NCBI GenBank assembly: GCA_017525235.1
Contig: JAFXTC010000003.1
Span: 1-64,000, forward strand
Length of the DNA stretch: 64,000 nucleotides
Direction of reading: 5' to 3'
From: Bacteroidaceae bacterium
GTDB lineage: Bacteria > Bacteroidota > Bacteroidia > Bacteroidales > Bacteroidaceae
In this document: piece after piece, positions 27,874-36,348 of the stretch
Layout: every line of letters begins with the position of its first letter
Numbering within the stretch: the first letter of the stretch is position 1
Notes under the pieces: model-generated
What the model saw: the letters and a program-made list of their open reading frames with translations, nothing else
What the model was told of the DNA's origin: nothing
Databases searched by the model: none
Made by a program: the position numbers and the translations under genes

Positions 27874-28554
27874 CTAAAAGGCTGTGATGAGGTGCGAGGT
27901 TTCCGGCTCCTTGCCCTGTAAGCGTGCGGTGAAGGCGCGGAGCTCCTGCGTCTGCTCCTGCTGCATGTATGCAACCTGCAAGGCTTCCTCGGCTAAATAG
28001 ATGTCTACGAGAGCTTGACGATCGGGAGGAAGAATGGAAGCCTCTGGATCCAACTCCTCCCTTTGCCCATCACTTTCTGGAAGGGGAACTGATTGTGCTT
28101 CAGCCAAAAGGTGGTTGGTGAGCGGGCTCTCCCCCTGTTGTACTTCGGCTGGCTGCTGAGGTTTGTAGTTCTCGTAGGACTTATGGGTCTTATGGGAATC
28201 ATAGGGTTGTTGGGGCTTGGCTGCCTGCTCCTGCGGTTGAGACGTTTCCTCAGCCACCACAGGCAATTGTTCACTAACCATTGGCTCCTCTAAAGCGAGT
28301 GGCAACTGCTCCTCCGTCGATTTTGGTGGAGCAAGGAAAATGACAACGAAGCCAACCAAACAAGCGGCGGCAGCAAAAAGCCAAAACTTAAGCCCCCTCT
28401 TCTTTTGGAGAGACCGGAGGGTGAGGCTTTTCTTCACCTGCTCGAACTCTGCTTCGGCATTATCCAACTCCTGAGCTGAGGGTAGTTCCCACGATTGCTG
28501 CTCCATGGGGTGACGACCTTGCAGGTAATCTTCTATGATTTGTTTCTTATCCAT
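27874..28554 (-). CDS. Single-pass membrane protein, probable anti-sigma factor 1
   Basis: Residues about 1-55 are cytoplasmic and hydrophilic (MDKKQIIEDYLQGRHPMEQQ), followed by one membrane segment (about 57-73, FWLFAAAACLVGFVVIFLA) and a long Glu/Gln/Pro-rich external region (VAEETSQPQEQAAKPQQPYD). 226 residues. It overlaps the 3' end of the ECF sigma gene by 8 nt, the usual arrangement for a cognate anti-sigma protein. No ZAS zinc motif is seen. The segment around the membrane helix is nearly identical in protein and DNA to that of the second module's membrane protein, while the flanks differ. Confidence 0.75.
   Translation of the reverse strand: MDKKQIIEDYLQGRHPMEQQSWELPSAQELDNAEAEFEQVKKSLTLRSLQKKRGLKFWLFAAAACLVGFVVIFLAPPKSTEEQLPLALEEPMVSEQLPVVAEETSQPQEQAAKPQQPYDSHKTHKSYENYKPQQPAEVQQGESPLTNHLLAEAQSVPLPESDGQREELDPEASILPPDRQALVDIYLAEEALQVAYMQQEQTQELRAFTARLQGKEPETSHLITAF
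28279..28376. repeat. Shared 98-bp segment, copy 1 (membrane helix of anti-sigma 1)
   Basis: Matches 32211-32308 with five differences over 98 bp and no gaps, far more alike than the surrounding parts of the two genes. It encodes the membrane helix and the following LAPPKSTEEQLPLALEEPM. Confidence 0.85.
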
Positions 28555-29059
28555 CTATGTATCCTCCTTCTTTCAGTAATTTGTAAATATGGCTTCTGGC
28601 ATGGCTGAGCATTGAGCTGACCGACCGCACATTTATCTCTGTAATGGCCGAAATTTCTGCTACCTGCATTTCTGCTTCGGCAAACAGGCGCCATAGGCGG
28701 GCTTCAGACTTCGTTAGTGTACCGGCAGCCCTGCGAATAGCTTCCGAGAGTTCATCGCCTTCCATCGGTTGCCCGTTCTGCGCCATAGGCTGTTTCACCT
28801 CCTGTGCCAAACTGAGTGATGTGTGCGGTCTGCTCTGCTCTCTGCGCCAAGCATTGATGCACTCATATTTAGCCACCTTAATGGTCAGCCTTTCAGCTTC
28901 TTCTGCCGATGCTAACCCCTCCCATGCCTTCCACAGTCGGATGAGCGTTTCCTGCGCTACATCCTCAGCTTCTTCCTCGGAGGCAAAGAACGACTGGCCA
29001 ATAGCCATTGCCCTTCCTCGCAATTGGGGTGCTAATCTTATGAACTCCGTTTGTTCCAT
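28547..29059 (-). CDS. ECF-type RNA polymerase sigma factor 1
   Basis: 170 residues with sigma-70 region 2 (QSFFASEEEAEDVAQETLIR, LWKAW) and region 4 (GTLTKSEARLWRLFAEAEMQ, EISAITEINVRSVSSMLSHA). Directs transcription of a small regulon, probably including its own operon. Its 3' end overlaps the probable anti-sigma gene by 8 nt. The start codon lies 58 nt after the stop of the AbiEii toxin gene. No TAnnTTTG promoter is seen in that gap, which would fit autoregulation by its own unknown promoter type. Confidence 0.9.
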   Translation of the reverse strand: MEQTEFIRLAPQLRGRAMAIGQSFFASEEEAEDVAQETLIRLWKAWEGLASAEEAERLTIKVAKYECINAWRREQSRPHTSLSLAQEVKQPMAQNGQPMEGDELSEAIRRAAGTLTKSEARLWRLFAEAEMQVAEISAITEINVRSVSSMLSHARSHIYKLLKEGGYIDG

Positions 29060-29117
29060 ACACCTTTATAACGTAGGGGAAAGGGCAATGTCAAGTAACA
29101 TTAAAGGTTTTTAACAT

Positions 29118-29939
29118 TCACTTAAACACAATCATGTCTGCCAATTGCAGAAAGTAGTCGTTAGACCAAATATCAAGTTCGTGAGGGTTGTCTATAAAAC
29201 CAATTACATCTTGCTTAACCAGATCTATGTCTGTTGACGAAAGCCTTTCACGAAGAAGTTGCATAAACTTTTCCTTTTCCACAACTTCACCGCTAAACTC
29301 TCGGATTCTCTCCTTCAAATGCTGATAATCCAAAGGAATCTGATGGCGGACATACCATTCGAAATCATACCAGTCGCGCCCCTTGACTCTTCGTTGCCAA
29401 GCACGATAGACCAAAGCATGCATCTTTCCAGCATATAAATATGGCAAGGTAAAGCAACGAGTCATAAAGGAATAGGGTTGGATAAGCAGTTTATGCTCCG
29501 TCTCGAAGGCTAAAAGAGGGTCGGTGTCGAGCTCTATCTTCACCTTAACGGTCTTCTTGGTTTGGAACTTGATGTCGAATGCCTCGGTATTTTCCTTGAG
29601 AAATGCCGACTCTACCCGTCCAAATATTTTCTTATCCTTCTTTACGATATTCACTTCATGACCTGCCAACTTAAATTCTTCAACGATAGCGGGAAAATAG
29701 TTTTCCAAGTGAATATCATCACGTTTCTCTATCAGGGAAAAGTCCATATCCTCAGAGAAACGAGGGAGTCCATGAAAGATACGCAGACACGTGCCGCCGT
29801 AGAAAGCTGCATGATTAAAGAATCCTCCACGCTGTAATCCTGCAAGTGCTATACGCTGCATTACCTCTTGCTCAACGTTTGACGTAGATGTGCCTAATCT
29901 CTGGGCGTATTCCGCCACCATATCATCATATACACTCAT
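29118..29939 (-). CDS. AbiEii-type nucleotidyltransferase toxin
   Basis: Toxin of the AbiE type IV toxin-antitoxin system, a nucleotidyltransferase-fold protein. Key motifs: FYGGTCLRIFHGL (GGT-x-LR, about residues 47-59) and RFSEDMDFSL (DxD-like metal site, about 61-70), then KVKIELDTDP and a helical C-terminal region with KGRDWYDFEWYV. 273 residues, normal for the family. Its ATG overlaps the AbiEi stop by 4 nt. AbiE systems give phage resistance in some hosts; here it sits between two sigma-factor modules, outside the main defence island. Confidence 0.9.
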   Translation of the reverse strand: MSVYDDMVAEYAQRLGTSTSNVEQEVMQRIALAGLQRGGFFNHAAFYGGTCLRIFHGLPRFSEDMDFSLIEKRDDIHLENYFPAIVEEFKLAGHEVNIVKKDKKIFGRVESAFLKENTEAFDIKFQTKKTVKVKIELDTDPLLAFETEHKLLIQPYSFMTRCFTLPYLYAGKMHALVYRAWQRRVKGRDWYDFEWYVRHQIPLDYQHLKERIREFSGEVVEKEKFMQLLRERLSSTDIDLVKQDVIGFIDNPHELDIWSNDYFLQLADMIVFK

Positions 29940-30568
29940 CCTTTTTTGATAATTTTAATTAGATTATTCAATATCTGTTCCTTTCTGCCTGTTTGGGCAC
30001 ATGCTTCTATGATACTGACATCAAAATCATTCAAGGCTTCAGTATCAAAGCGAATATCCTCTTCTAGGTATTGAACCAAGCCTTTCACAGATTGCGGAGG
30101 CAAATAGGAATCGTAAAGAATCATATCACAAAGAGCTTTTTCGGGACTGGCCATAAGACAATTTAATCCATTTTCTTCTACACTCCTGATTCCAATGTAA
30201 AAATAATCTGGTCTAACCTGATAATAGGTAAAACGACCTAATGAGTTTTCAAACATTCGAGTTCGCTTGGTAGTAATGGAAGTCATCGTAAACACACGTT
30301 CAGGAATGAGCCCATACCATCTTAAAGCCCATTGCAACGACACGTATGACGGTCCATAAATATGGTTTGCACATAGCCGGACATTAATAGGCTTACCACT
30401 AACCCTGTCATCTATCACATACAAACCGCGCTTTAGACGAATCAGCTGCCCATCCTTCTCTAAGGCTCGTATCTTTTCACTGGGCGAAGAAAGGTGGTCG
30501 AAGCATGCAGCAATAGTTCCTGCGTTAACAGGAACATTACCCAATTGTATTAATGGATTTTCCTTCAT
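29936..30568 (-). CDS. AbiEi-type antitoxin
   Basis: Partner of the AbiEii toxin downstream. 210 residues with an N-terminal winged-helix region (EKIRALEKDGQLIRLKRGLY) and the AbiEi body (YGPSYVSLQWALRWYGLIPE, ASPEKALCDMILYDSYLP). Family members bind the promoter of their own operon and block toxin action without a stable complex in several cases. The stop overlaps the toxin ATG by 4 nt. A consensus promoter lies 30-37 nt upstream, so the pair can be transcribed on its own. Confidence 0.9.
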   Translation of the reverse strand: MKENPLIQLGNVPVNAGTIAACFDHLSSPSEKIRALEKDGQLIRLKRGLYVIDDRVSGKPINVRLCANHIYGPSYVSLQWALRWYGLIPERVFTMTSITTKRTRMFENSLGRFTYYQVRPDYFYIGIRSVEENGLNCLMASPEKALCDMILYDSYLPPQSVKGLVQYLEEDIRFDTEALNDFDVSIIEACAQTGRKEQILNNLIKIIKKG

Positions 30569-30597
30569 GATATCTTATTTTCGGGGGCAAAGTTATA

Positions 30598-30629
30598 AAT
30601 TCCTGCACAGTAATCCAAGTTTTTCCTTG
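30598..30629 (-). promoter_or_regulatory. Promoter of the abiE-like operon
   Basis: Minus-strand TAACTTTG (30598-30605) and a TTG core (in CTTG, 30626-30629) are 20 bp apart, matching Bacteroidota spacing. The gene start is at 30568. Confidence 0.7.
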
Positions 30630-30662
30630 TTTTCTGTGCAAATTCTTATAAGTATTACAGAA

Positions 30663-30692
30663 AAGCTCCCACGTTTCGCAACGCAGGAGCTT
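30663..30692 (-). terminator. Terminator, family copy B (GCGA tetraloop)
   Basis: Minus-strand AAGCTCCTGCGTT pairs with AACGTGGGAGCTT over 13 bp with a GCGA (GNRA) loop, followed by TTCTG. It lies 45 nt after the stop of the secreted protein of module 2. About 20 further bases upstream in the transcript are also shared with copy A. Confidence 0.75.
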
Positions 30693-30736
30693 ATAGGCGC
30701 CAATAATCTTAACTTTATTATTGAATCTAAAAACCA

Positions 30737-31891
30737 TTATTTACTTTTTTCCTTCGGCTTCATTCCTTTCAGATAGACTTTCTTGCCATTGATCCAGCTC
30801 CACAGCTTTGGCCAATCGCTGGGAATCCAGATATCACCCTTTGTGGTAAGGGAAAGTATGTAAAAGCCGTCGGGGCTATAATAACTCCTGAGACTATACT
30901 CATCACTACCGTGATACTTACTCCCATGTACTATCTCCTGAAGATTGTAGCGCGAGTAGCCTTTGGAATACTTATAAATATACGGCTGTTCCGGATGCTG
31001 GTTGACATAATCCAGGGTAAGTGAGTCGAGCTGTTTGTACATCGCCCGCGCTTCTGCCTCGAACTGAGCAGGAATAAAGTAGAAAGTTCCCGTAGTAAGC
31101 CCTTGGCCTGACGCATCGCTCCCATAAGAAGTAGTCTTGTGAGTTAGTCCGCCGTTTTTCCCCACTTCATCTTCATAGCCAACGTCATGTCGCCAATATA
31201 CAGGATATGATTTTGCTCCTTTCAGGGACAGAAGGGGTTTTATTACGGGCAGGATAAGCGCCTGAAAAGCCTCGATGTCAAAACTCCTCATGTCATTCTC
31301 TCGTGACAGACCCGTCTCTATCTCATAAACGTGTTCATAATTCCCCTTTCCTACGAAATACTGCCCCTCGCTGTTGAAACTTTTATCGTAATTAAAACTT
31401 GCCGCCTCGCGAGCACCATAAAATCGCGACCTGCTATTTTTCTTGTCCTCATAAAAGTAAGGAGTTTTACCATCGGAACGGGCAAAAGCAAGTGCGTATA
31501 TTATGGTGTCGGCAGCATCCATGTGATTTTCGAAGAGATAACTTGTAGAGGTTTCCTTACTCAGACGGGCAAAAGCAAGCCGAACAGAATCTACTGCAAG
31601 CTCAACATTCCGCCATCTCTTGGCTTTAAAGTTGTTATACATGTCAAGAGTCCGTTTTCTCTCTTCTTCGCTCATACTTTTATCAACATGCATCTCTTCT
31701 GTGCTTTCATCGAATGTAACCTGCCATCTATGTTGAACGCTACCCCCACTCAAGTTGAACTGTTGATGGGAAAAGCCTAAATCCAGTCCTTCCAGATACT
31801 TTTCCAACTGCTGAAGCTGTTTGTTGGGTTCCTGGCTAAACGCTGCGGCAGAAAAAACTGCCAGCAGGGTGATTGCTATTATTCTTTTCAT
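30737..31891 (-). CDS. Secreted protein of unknown function in sigma module 2
   Basis: Not recognised. The start at 31891 gives the signal peptide MKRIIAITLLAVFSAAAFSQ and lies 1 nt after the stop of the anti-sigma-like gene (TAA-C-ATG), so an in-frame ATG 27 nt upstream is not used here. 384 residues, soluble, with a charged helical part (SMSEEERKRTLDMYNNFKAK) and a C-terminal segment YYSPDGFYILSLTTKGDIWI. Occupies the same position as the 392-residue secreted protein of module 1. Followed by a family terminator. Confidence 0.8.
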   Translation of the reverse strand: MKRIIAITLLAVFSAAAFSQEPNKQLQQLEKYLEGLDLGFSHQQFNLSGGSVQHRWQVTFDESTEEMHVDKSMSEEERKRTLDMYNNFKAKRWRNVELAVDSVRLAFARLSKETSTSYLFENHMDAADTIIYALAFARSDGKTPYFYEDKKNSRSRFYGAREAASFNYDKSFNSEGQYFVGKGNYEHVYEIETGLSRENDMRSFDIEAFQALILPVIKPLLSLKGAKSYPVYWRHDVGYEDEVGKNGGLTHKTTSYGSDASGQGLTTGTFYFIPAQFEAEARAMYKQLDSLTLDYVNQHPEQPYIYKYSKGYSRYNLQEIVHGSKYHGSDEYSLRSYYSPDGFYILSLTTKGDIWIPSDWPKLWSWINGKKVYLKGMKPKEKSK

Positions 31892-31892
31892 G

Positions 31893-32483
31893 TTATTGAA
31901 GATTAACTTGTTTATCAATTAATTGAGCTACTTCCTGACGAACCTGTTCGCCCCGTGAGCGGATGTCCTGCATCTGTTCTGCTATGGCAAGGAACGGGTC
32001 CTTCATTTCAGGATTAATGGGTTGTACTTCTTCTGTGGGAGCTTCTTCAACGGCTTCTGCCTCTGCCAGCATAGGCTCTTCTATAGGTTCTTGGGGAACA
32101 ACTCGCTTTCGCCGTGGGGCTTTATTGGGCTTTTCTGAAGGTGTTTCTACTCGAGTTTGAGCCTCAACCTTAACAGGCTCTTCCTTCACCACAGGCTGCT
32201 GTTCATTAGTCATTGGCTCCTCTAAAGCGAGTGGCAACTGCTCCTCCGTCGATTTTGGTGGAGCCAAGAAAATAACAACAAAGCCAACCAAACAAGCGGC
32301 GGCAACAAGAGAGACCCACCTCCAACCCCTCCCGTGATGGAGGGGAGTCTTTTTCTTAAGACAATCGTGCTCCTCGAGGCTTTTAATTACCTTTTCATTC
32401 AGGCCCTCAGGCATAGGTGGCAGTTGCTGTTCATGCCTGTTGACGGCTTGGCGAAGATTGATATCGTTCTTTATATCATTCAT
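31893..32483 (-). CDS. Single-pass membrane protein, probable anti-sigma factor 2
   Basis: Cytoplasmic N-terminus (MNDIKNDINLRQAVNRHEQQ), one membrane helix (about residues 56-73, WVSLVAAACLVGFVVIFLA) and an acidic, Pro/Glu-rich external part (EEPMLAEAEAVEEAPTEEVQ). 196 residues. It lies 3 nt downstream of the ECF sigma gene, as expected of a cognate anti-sigma. The membrane region and the next 20 residues are nearly the same as in the module 1 protein, while N- and C-terminal parts differ. No catalytic motif is seen. Confidence 0.75.
   Translation of the reverse strand: MNDIKNDINLRQAVNRHEQQLPPMPEGLNEKVIKSLEEHDCLKKKTPLHHGRGWRWVSLVAAACLVGFVVIFLAPPKSTEEQLPLALEEPMTNEQQPVVKEEPVKVEAQTRVETPSEKPNKAPRRKRVVPQEPIEEPMLAEAEAVEEAPTEEVQPINPEMKDPFLAIAEQMQDIRSRGEQVRQEVAQLIDKQVNLQ
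32211..32308. repeat. Shared 98-bp segment, copy 2 (membrane helix of anti-sigma 2)
   Basis: Partner of 28279-28376: five mismatches over 98 bp, no gaps. Both copies lie in the same reading frame of their genes. Confidence 0.85.
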
Positions 32484-32486
32484 AGG

Positions 32487-33026
32487 TCAGAGTGTTTTGA
32501 TGATTCTGTAAAGTTTCTTGCGTATGCGACTCAACTGAGAGCCAACGGTAGAGGGAATGGAGCCTATGATATAGGCAATATCGGCAAGGCTCTTTTCTTC
32601 GTAGTAGAACATGCTTATGACGGCCTGCTCATGTGGCGGAAGAAGGGATAAGGCCTGCTCCAGAAGCGCTATGATATGCTCGTCTTGTGGCGCATCATCA
32701 GGGGCTTCAAAGGAATCGGAGCCCAGTTCACGGTCGTCCATATATATAATGTTAGGCTTTCGGCTTCGCAGGAAGTTGAGCGACTCGTTATAGGCAATCT
32801 TGCTGAGCCAGGTACTGAGCGACGCTTGCTTGGGGTTGTAGCTCTTGATGCCCCGTAGTGCCTTAACAAACACGTCCTGATAAACCTCCTCGGCATCCTC
32901 GCGCTGGGTGATGATGCGCTGCAACATTCTGAAGACAGCCGGCCCGTAGTCCGTAAGTAGCTTCTGGCAGGCAGCGGGCTTTTGTTGCTGCAGGTCTTGA
33001 ATCAGTGTGTTTGTTTCTTTCTCCAT
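32487..33026 (-). CDS. ECF-type RNA polymerase sigma factor 2
   Basis: 179 residues. Region 2 is seen as QREDAEEVYQDVFVKALRGI and STWLSKIAYNESLNFLRSRK, region 4 as LSLLPPHEQAVISMFYYEEK and SLADIAYIIGSIPSTVGSQL. Starts a three-gene operon with the anti-sigma-like membrane protein and a secreted protein. More typical of the ECF family than sigma factor 1 of this window. No TAnnTTTG element is seen in the 140 nt upstream, so it may use its own promoter class. Confidence 0.93.
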   Translation of the reverse strand: MEKETNTLIQDLQQQKPAACQKLLTDYGPAVFRMLQRIITQREDAEEVYQDVFVKALRGIKSYNPKQASLSTWLSKIAYNESLNFLRSRKPNIIYMDDRELGSDSFEAPDDAPQDEHIIALLEQALSLLPPHEQAVISMFYYEEKSLADIAYIIGSIPSTVGSQLSRIRKKLYRIIKTL

Positions 33027-33165
33027 TTTTACTGTTCTCTACCTATATATACACAAGAAACGGAAAAATATTGCAACGGAGCCCAACTTTTTTCAGAAAA
33101 AACAACAGAAAGAAATAAGCAAACCTCGGCAGCATCATCTTTATTATCTCGTTAGCTTAAAAAGA

Positions 33166-33196
33166 AACGCCCTCATCTTCAAGGAGAGAGGGCGTT
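33166..33196 (-). terminator. Terminator of the cyd operon
   Basis: Minus-strand AACGCCCTC / GAGGGCGTT 9-bp stem with a 13-nt loop, followed by TCTTTTT, 22 nt after the cydB stop. Confidence 0.88.
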
Positions 33197-33217
33197 GCCA
33201 TTTTCTTATTGTTTCAC

Positions 33218-34351
33218 CTAATATGCGTGGTCAGAGTTTATTTCGTCCAAGGTAAGCTCCTTCTTGTCAATAGCGTGCCAAGCATAGATGATGTAGGCCA
33301 AAACGAAGGGGATGAGCAGACTGACGTAGAACATGGTGCGCAGGGTGAACTCGCTGCTGCTGGAGTTCTGCATGGTCAGGGACGACTGCAGGTCGGCCGT
33401 TGAGGGATAGTAAGCGGTATTGTTCCAGGCCGTCAGCAGGAGCAGGACAGTTACCGTAACCACCGCTCCAAACCCCACAACCCAGAAGCCTCGCTTGTAT
33501 TCCTTATGTGTCAATGACCACAGGATGCCAAAGAGTACAAATACTACGCCTATAAGTAGCACCACTAGCAGGGGCCACATGGTAAGGAGATTATGCAAGT
33601 ATTTATAAGGCTCCATGAACACAACGCTCGTTGCAGGATCTACTGCATAGCCTTCACAAGTAAGGATGTGCCCTAAGAAAGCCAAGAACAAGCCCAAGAA
33701 CAAGATGGTACTGGTCCACAGAGGGCGGATAATGCGGTTGTGATTATCGAACTGGGCATCCTCTACCTGTTTATGGATGTACAGGCAACCTAAGATACGA
33801 GCCAAAAAGACTACGGCCAGACCTAAAACGAAAACCCAGGGATTGAGGAGTGCATCAAGGCCGTGGGAGGTATTGGCCCAACTGCTCGTCAACATAGCTC
33901 CGTCTTTCTCAACAATGAAGTTTGAGCCCGTGAAGAATGTGGCTACAGCACCACCCAATAATAAAGGGCCCAGAATGCCATTCAAAACCAACAGCCACTG
34001 GAAGGTTTTGGCACCAAGTAAGTTACCCATCTTATTTTGGAACTCGTAACTCACAGCTTGCAACACGAACGAGAAGAGAATAATCATCCACAGCCAATAA
34101 GCGCCTCCAAAACTGGTGGAATAGAACAGAGGATAAGAGGCAAAGAATGCTCCACCAAAAGTTACAAGGGTGGTAAAGGTGAATTCCCACTTGCGACCCG
34201 TGGAGTTGACAATCAGTCGACGCTCATCAGGGGTACGACCCAGCGAGAAGATAAGCGTATTGGCTCCCTGCACAAACATCAGGAATACAAGCAGAGCTGC
34301 CAGTAGTGCTACTACAAAGCACCAGTAATGTTGAAGAAAAATGTATGTCAT
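33218..34351 (-). CDS. cydB: Cytochrome bd ubiquinol oxidase subunit II
   Basis: Membrane subunit of the high-affinity bd-type oxygen reductase, which lets anaerobes consume traces of oxygen. 377 residues with about eight to nine hydrophobic spans (QHYWCFVVALLAALLVFLMF, YWLWMIILFSFVLQAVSYEF, FVLGLAVVFLARILGCLYIH). It begins within the last codons of cydA (4-nt overlap) and is followed by a strong terminator, so it is the last gene of the operon DUF4492-cydA-cydB. Length and order are normal for Bacteroidota. Confidence 0.96.
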   Translation of the reverse strand: MTYIFLQHYWCFVVALLAALLVFLMFVQGANTLIFSLGRTPDERRLIVNSTGRKWEFTFTTLVTFGGAFFASYPLFYSTSFGGAYWLWMIILFSFVLQAVSYEFQNKMGNLLGAKTFQWLLVLNGILGPLLLGGAVATFFTGSNFIVEKDGAMLTSSWANTSHGLDALLNPWVFVLGLAVVFLARILGCLYIHKQVEDAQFDNHNRIIRPLWTSTILFLGLFLAFLGHILTCEGYAVDPATSVVFMEPYKYLHNLLTMWPLLVVLLIGVVFVLFGILWSLTHKEYKRGFWVVGFGAVVTVTVLLLLTAWNNTAYYPSTADLQSSLTMQNSSSSEFTLRTMFYVSLLIPFVLAYIIYAWHAIDKKELTLDEINSDHAY

Positions 34352-35913
34352 AATTCCGGTCCTTTCTTGATTGATTTACACATAATGCTAATCTCAACGG
34401 CCAAGAGGGTCGTAAAGAGAATGAGGAAAAGGAAAAAGGTAATCATTACTGCCGATGAACCCAACTGACTGACACCCACCCATGTAGGCAGCATATCCTG
34501 AATGGTCCAAGGCTGACGACCAAACTCAGCAACCAGCCAACCGGCTTCACTGACAATGTAGGAAATAGGGATGCAAGCAATGCTGACCCAATAAACCCAT
34601 GCCTTGGGCTTCCATAATATAATAAGAAATAGCAGTATAAACAGGCAACCGCCTCCTACCATTACACGGAAGGCGTAGAAGCAGACGGGGATGTAAGGCA
34701 CCACCTGAGCGCGGTCCTGCACAAATCCGTAACCGAAGTAGGATATATCAGAGTTTAGAGTTGAGAGTGTAGAGTTTAGAGTAGCTGTATCAGACATTGC
34801 GGCAGTAAATTTTTCACTGTTCACTTTTCCCTTTTCACTTAACTTACGGTATTCTGCAAGTGCGGCAATTGCAGCTCGTCCGCGTTCAATCTTCTCTTCC
34901 AATGAAGGTTCTTGTGTACCATCGGGCTTGGTGTAACCATCCAGAATGTCACGAATGCCGGGCACATAGCCATTCATATCGTTGGTGGCAAGGAACGAAA
35001 GAGCATAAGGAACAGCCAGTTTCAGCGGAGCCTCATCCTGTGTCTCATAATCGGGTTGTGCAAAGGGATTGATGCCTGCAATGAGGGTCAGGGATTGGTC
35101 TGTTCCTCCTTTGTAAAGTGCTTCCATAGCAGCCAATTTCATAGGCTGCGTCTGAGCTACGGTATAAGCAGAATGGTGGCCGGAAAGCATTATTATGGCA
35201 GAAGAGATAAGTCCAAACACAGCACCTATCCTAAGGCTCTTGCGGGCAAACTCCAAGTGGCGCTGCTTCAGCAAGTACCAACTGCTAACGCCCACTACGA
35301 ATACGGCTCCTAACACCCAAGCCGACAAGACGGTATGCACAAACTTATCCACAGCCACAGGCGAAAGGGCCACTTCTGCAAAGCTGGTCATTTCGTTGCG
35401 CATGGTTTCGGGATTGAACGCCTGCCCCACAGGGTGCTGCATCCAAGAGTTGGCGACCAAAATCCACCAAGCCGAGATGGTTGCTCCCAAGCCTGTGAGC
35501 CAAGTGGAAGCCAAATGGAAGCCCTTGCTAACCTTGTTCCAACCAAAGAACATCACGGCCACAAAGGTACTCTCCATAAAGAAGGCCACAATACCCTCTA
35601 CCGCTAAAGGAGCGCCAAAGATGTCACCCACCAGATAGCTGTAGTTGCTCCAGTTAGTACCGAACTCAAACTCCAGAATAAGACCCGTAGCAATACCCAT
35701 AGCAAAGTTGATACCAAAAAGTCGTTGCCAAAACTTGGCGGTCTGCTTCCAGAACTCCTGTCCCGTACGATAATACTGAGTCTCCATAATGCCCATGACT
35801 ACAGCCAATCCGAGGGTCAAGGGAACAAACAGCCAATGGTAAATGGCAGTGAGGGCGAACTGAGCTCTTGCCCAATCCACCGCTGCAAGATCGATGTTTA
35901 ATAAGTGAATCAT
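34348..35913 (-). CDS. cydA: Cytochrome bd ubiquinol oxidase subunit I
   Basis: Haem-bearing subunit that oxidises quinol and reduces oxygen to water. The N-terminus has RAQFALTAIYHWLFVPLTLG with the conserved haem-ligand His, then GINFAMGIATGLILEFEFGT and the quinol-binding loop region. The late segment YIVSEAGWLVAEFGRQPWTI is a family hallmark. 521 residues. Residues about 355-388 of the external loop (SEKGKVNSEKFTAAMSD, TLNSTLSTLNS) are encoded by host-type low-complexity repeats at 34748-34847 and look inserted. Overlaps cydB by 4 nt. Confidence 0.96.
   Translation of the reverse strand: MIHLLNIDLAAVDWARAQFALTAIYHWLFVPLTLGLAVVMGIMETQYYRTGQEFWKQTAKFWQRLFGINFAMGIATGLILEFEFGTNWSNYSYLVGDIFGAPLAVEGIVAFFMESTFVAVMFFGWNKVSKGFHLASTWLTGLGATISAWWILVANSWMQHPVGQAFNPETMRNEMTSFAEVALSPVAVDKFVHTVLSAWVLGAVFVVGVSSWYLLKQRHLEFARKSLRIGAVFGLISSAIIMLSGHHSAYTVAQTQPMKLAAMEALYKGGTDQSLTLIAGINPFAQPDYETQDEAPLKLAVPYALSFLATNDMNGYVPGIRDILDGYTKPDGTQEPSLEEKIERGRAAIAALAEYRKLSEKGKVNSEKFTAAMSDTATLNSTLSTLNSDISYFGYGFVQDRAQVVPYIPVCFYAFRVMVGGGCLFILLFLIILWKPKAWVYWVSIACIPISYIVSEAGWLVAEFGRQPWTIQDMLPTWVGVSQLGSSAVMITFFLFLILFTTLLAVEISIMCKSIKKGPEL
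34748..34847. repeat. Low-complexity host repeats inside cydA
   Basis: Two blocks, one of GAGTTTAGAGT-type words and one of TTCACTgTTCACTTTTC-type words, lie in frame within cydA. Related words occur between genes at 20664-20703, 38633-38690 and 46186-46214. Confidence 0.65.
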
Positions 35914-35970
35914 GTTTTCTGGTAAAGTTTAAAGGTTATAGTTTAATGTTTAAAGTTAGTTTAAGAAGTT

Positions 35971-36180
35971 TTAATTATCAATTGTCAATTCCCTAAAAAC
36001 AAACTCCGCTTCTTTTCCCTCCTCAGTATGCTCCTTTATGTAGTTAGGAAAGAAGAAGATCTTCAGAATGACAAAAATGATGAACAGCTTGATGAATATG
36101 ACTGCCCATAACGTCCGCCCCAGCGTCATACTGCAGAACCCGTCATAGTACAAATGCCATATGTTTCGTAACCACTTCAT
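35971..36180 (-). CDS. DUF4492 small membrane protein of the cyd operon
   Basis: 69-residue protein with one membrane span (LWAVIFIKLFIIFVILKIFF) after an amphipathic start (MKWLRNIWHLYYDGFCSMTL). DUF4492 proteins precede cydAB in Bacteroidota and may assist assembly or stability of the oxidase, as short CydX-like peptides do elsewhere; this role is inferred from position. Start at ATG 36180 rather than the TTG six nt upstream, because GGAG lies 8 nt before it. 57 nt before cydA. Confidence 0.85.
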   Translation of the reverse strand: MKWLRNIWHLYYDGFCSMTLGRTLWAVIFIKLFIIFVILKIFFFPNYIKEHTEEGKEAEFVFRELTIDN

Positions 36181-36348
36181 TAACAATTCTCCGCCAATGG
36201 TTTATATTGGTTTTAGATAATGTTCTTATATATTTCGGCCTTAAAAATAACAACTTTTATCTATACGGCAAAGAAAAACTGGTTTCTTTTTCGCACTCTT
36301 ATGGAGAAATGCCAACGAAGAATGGCAACAACAAAAGAAATCACAAAA

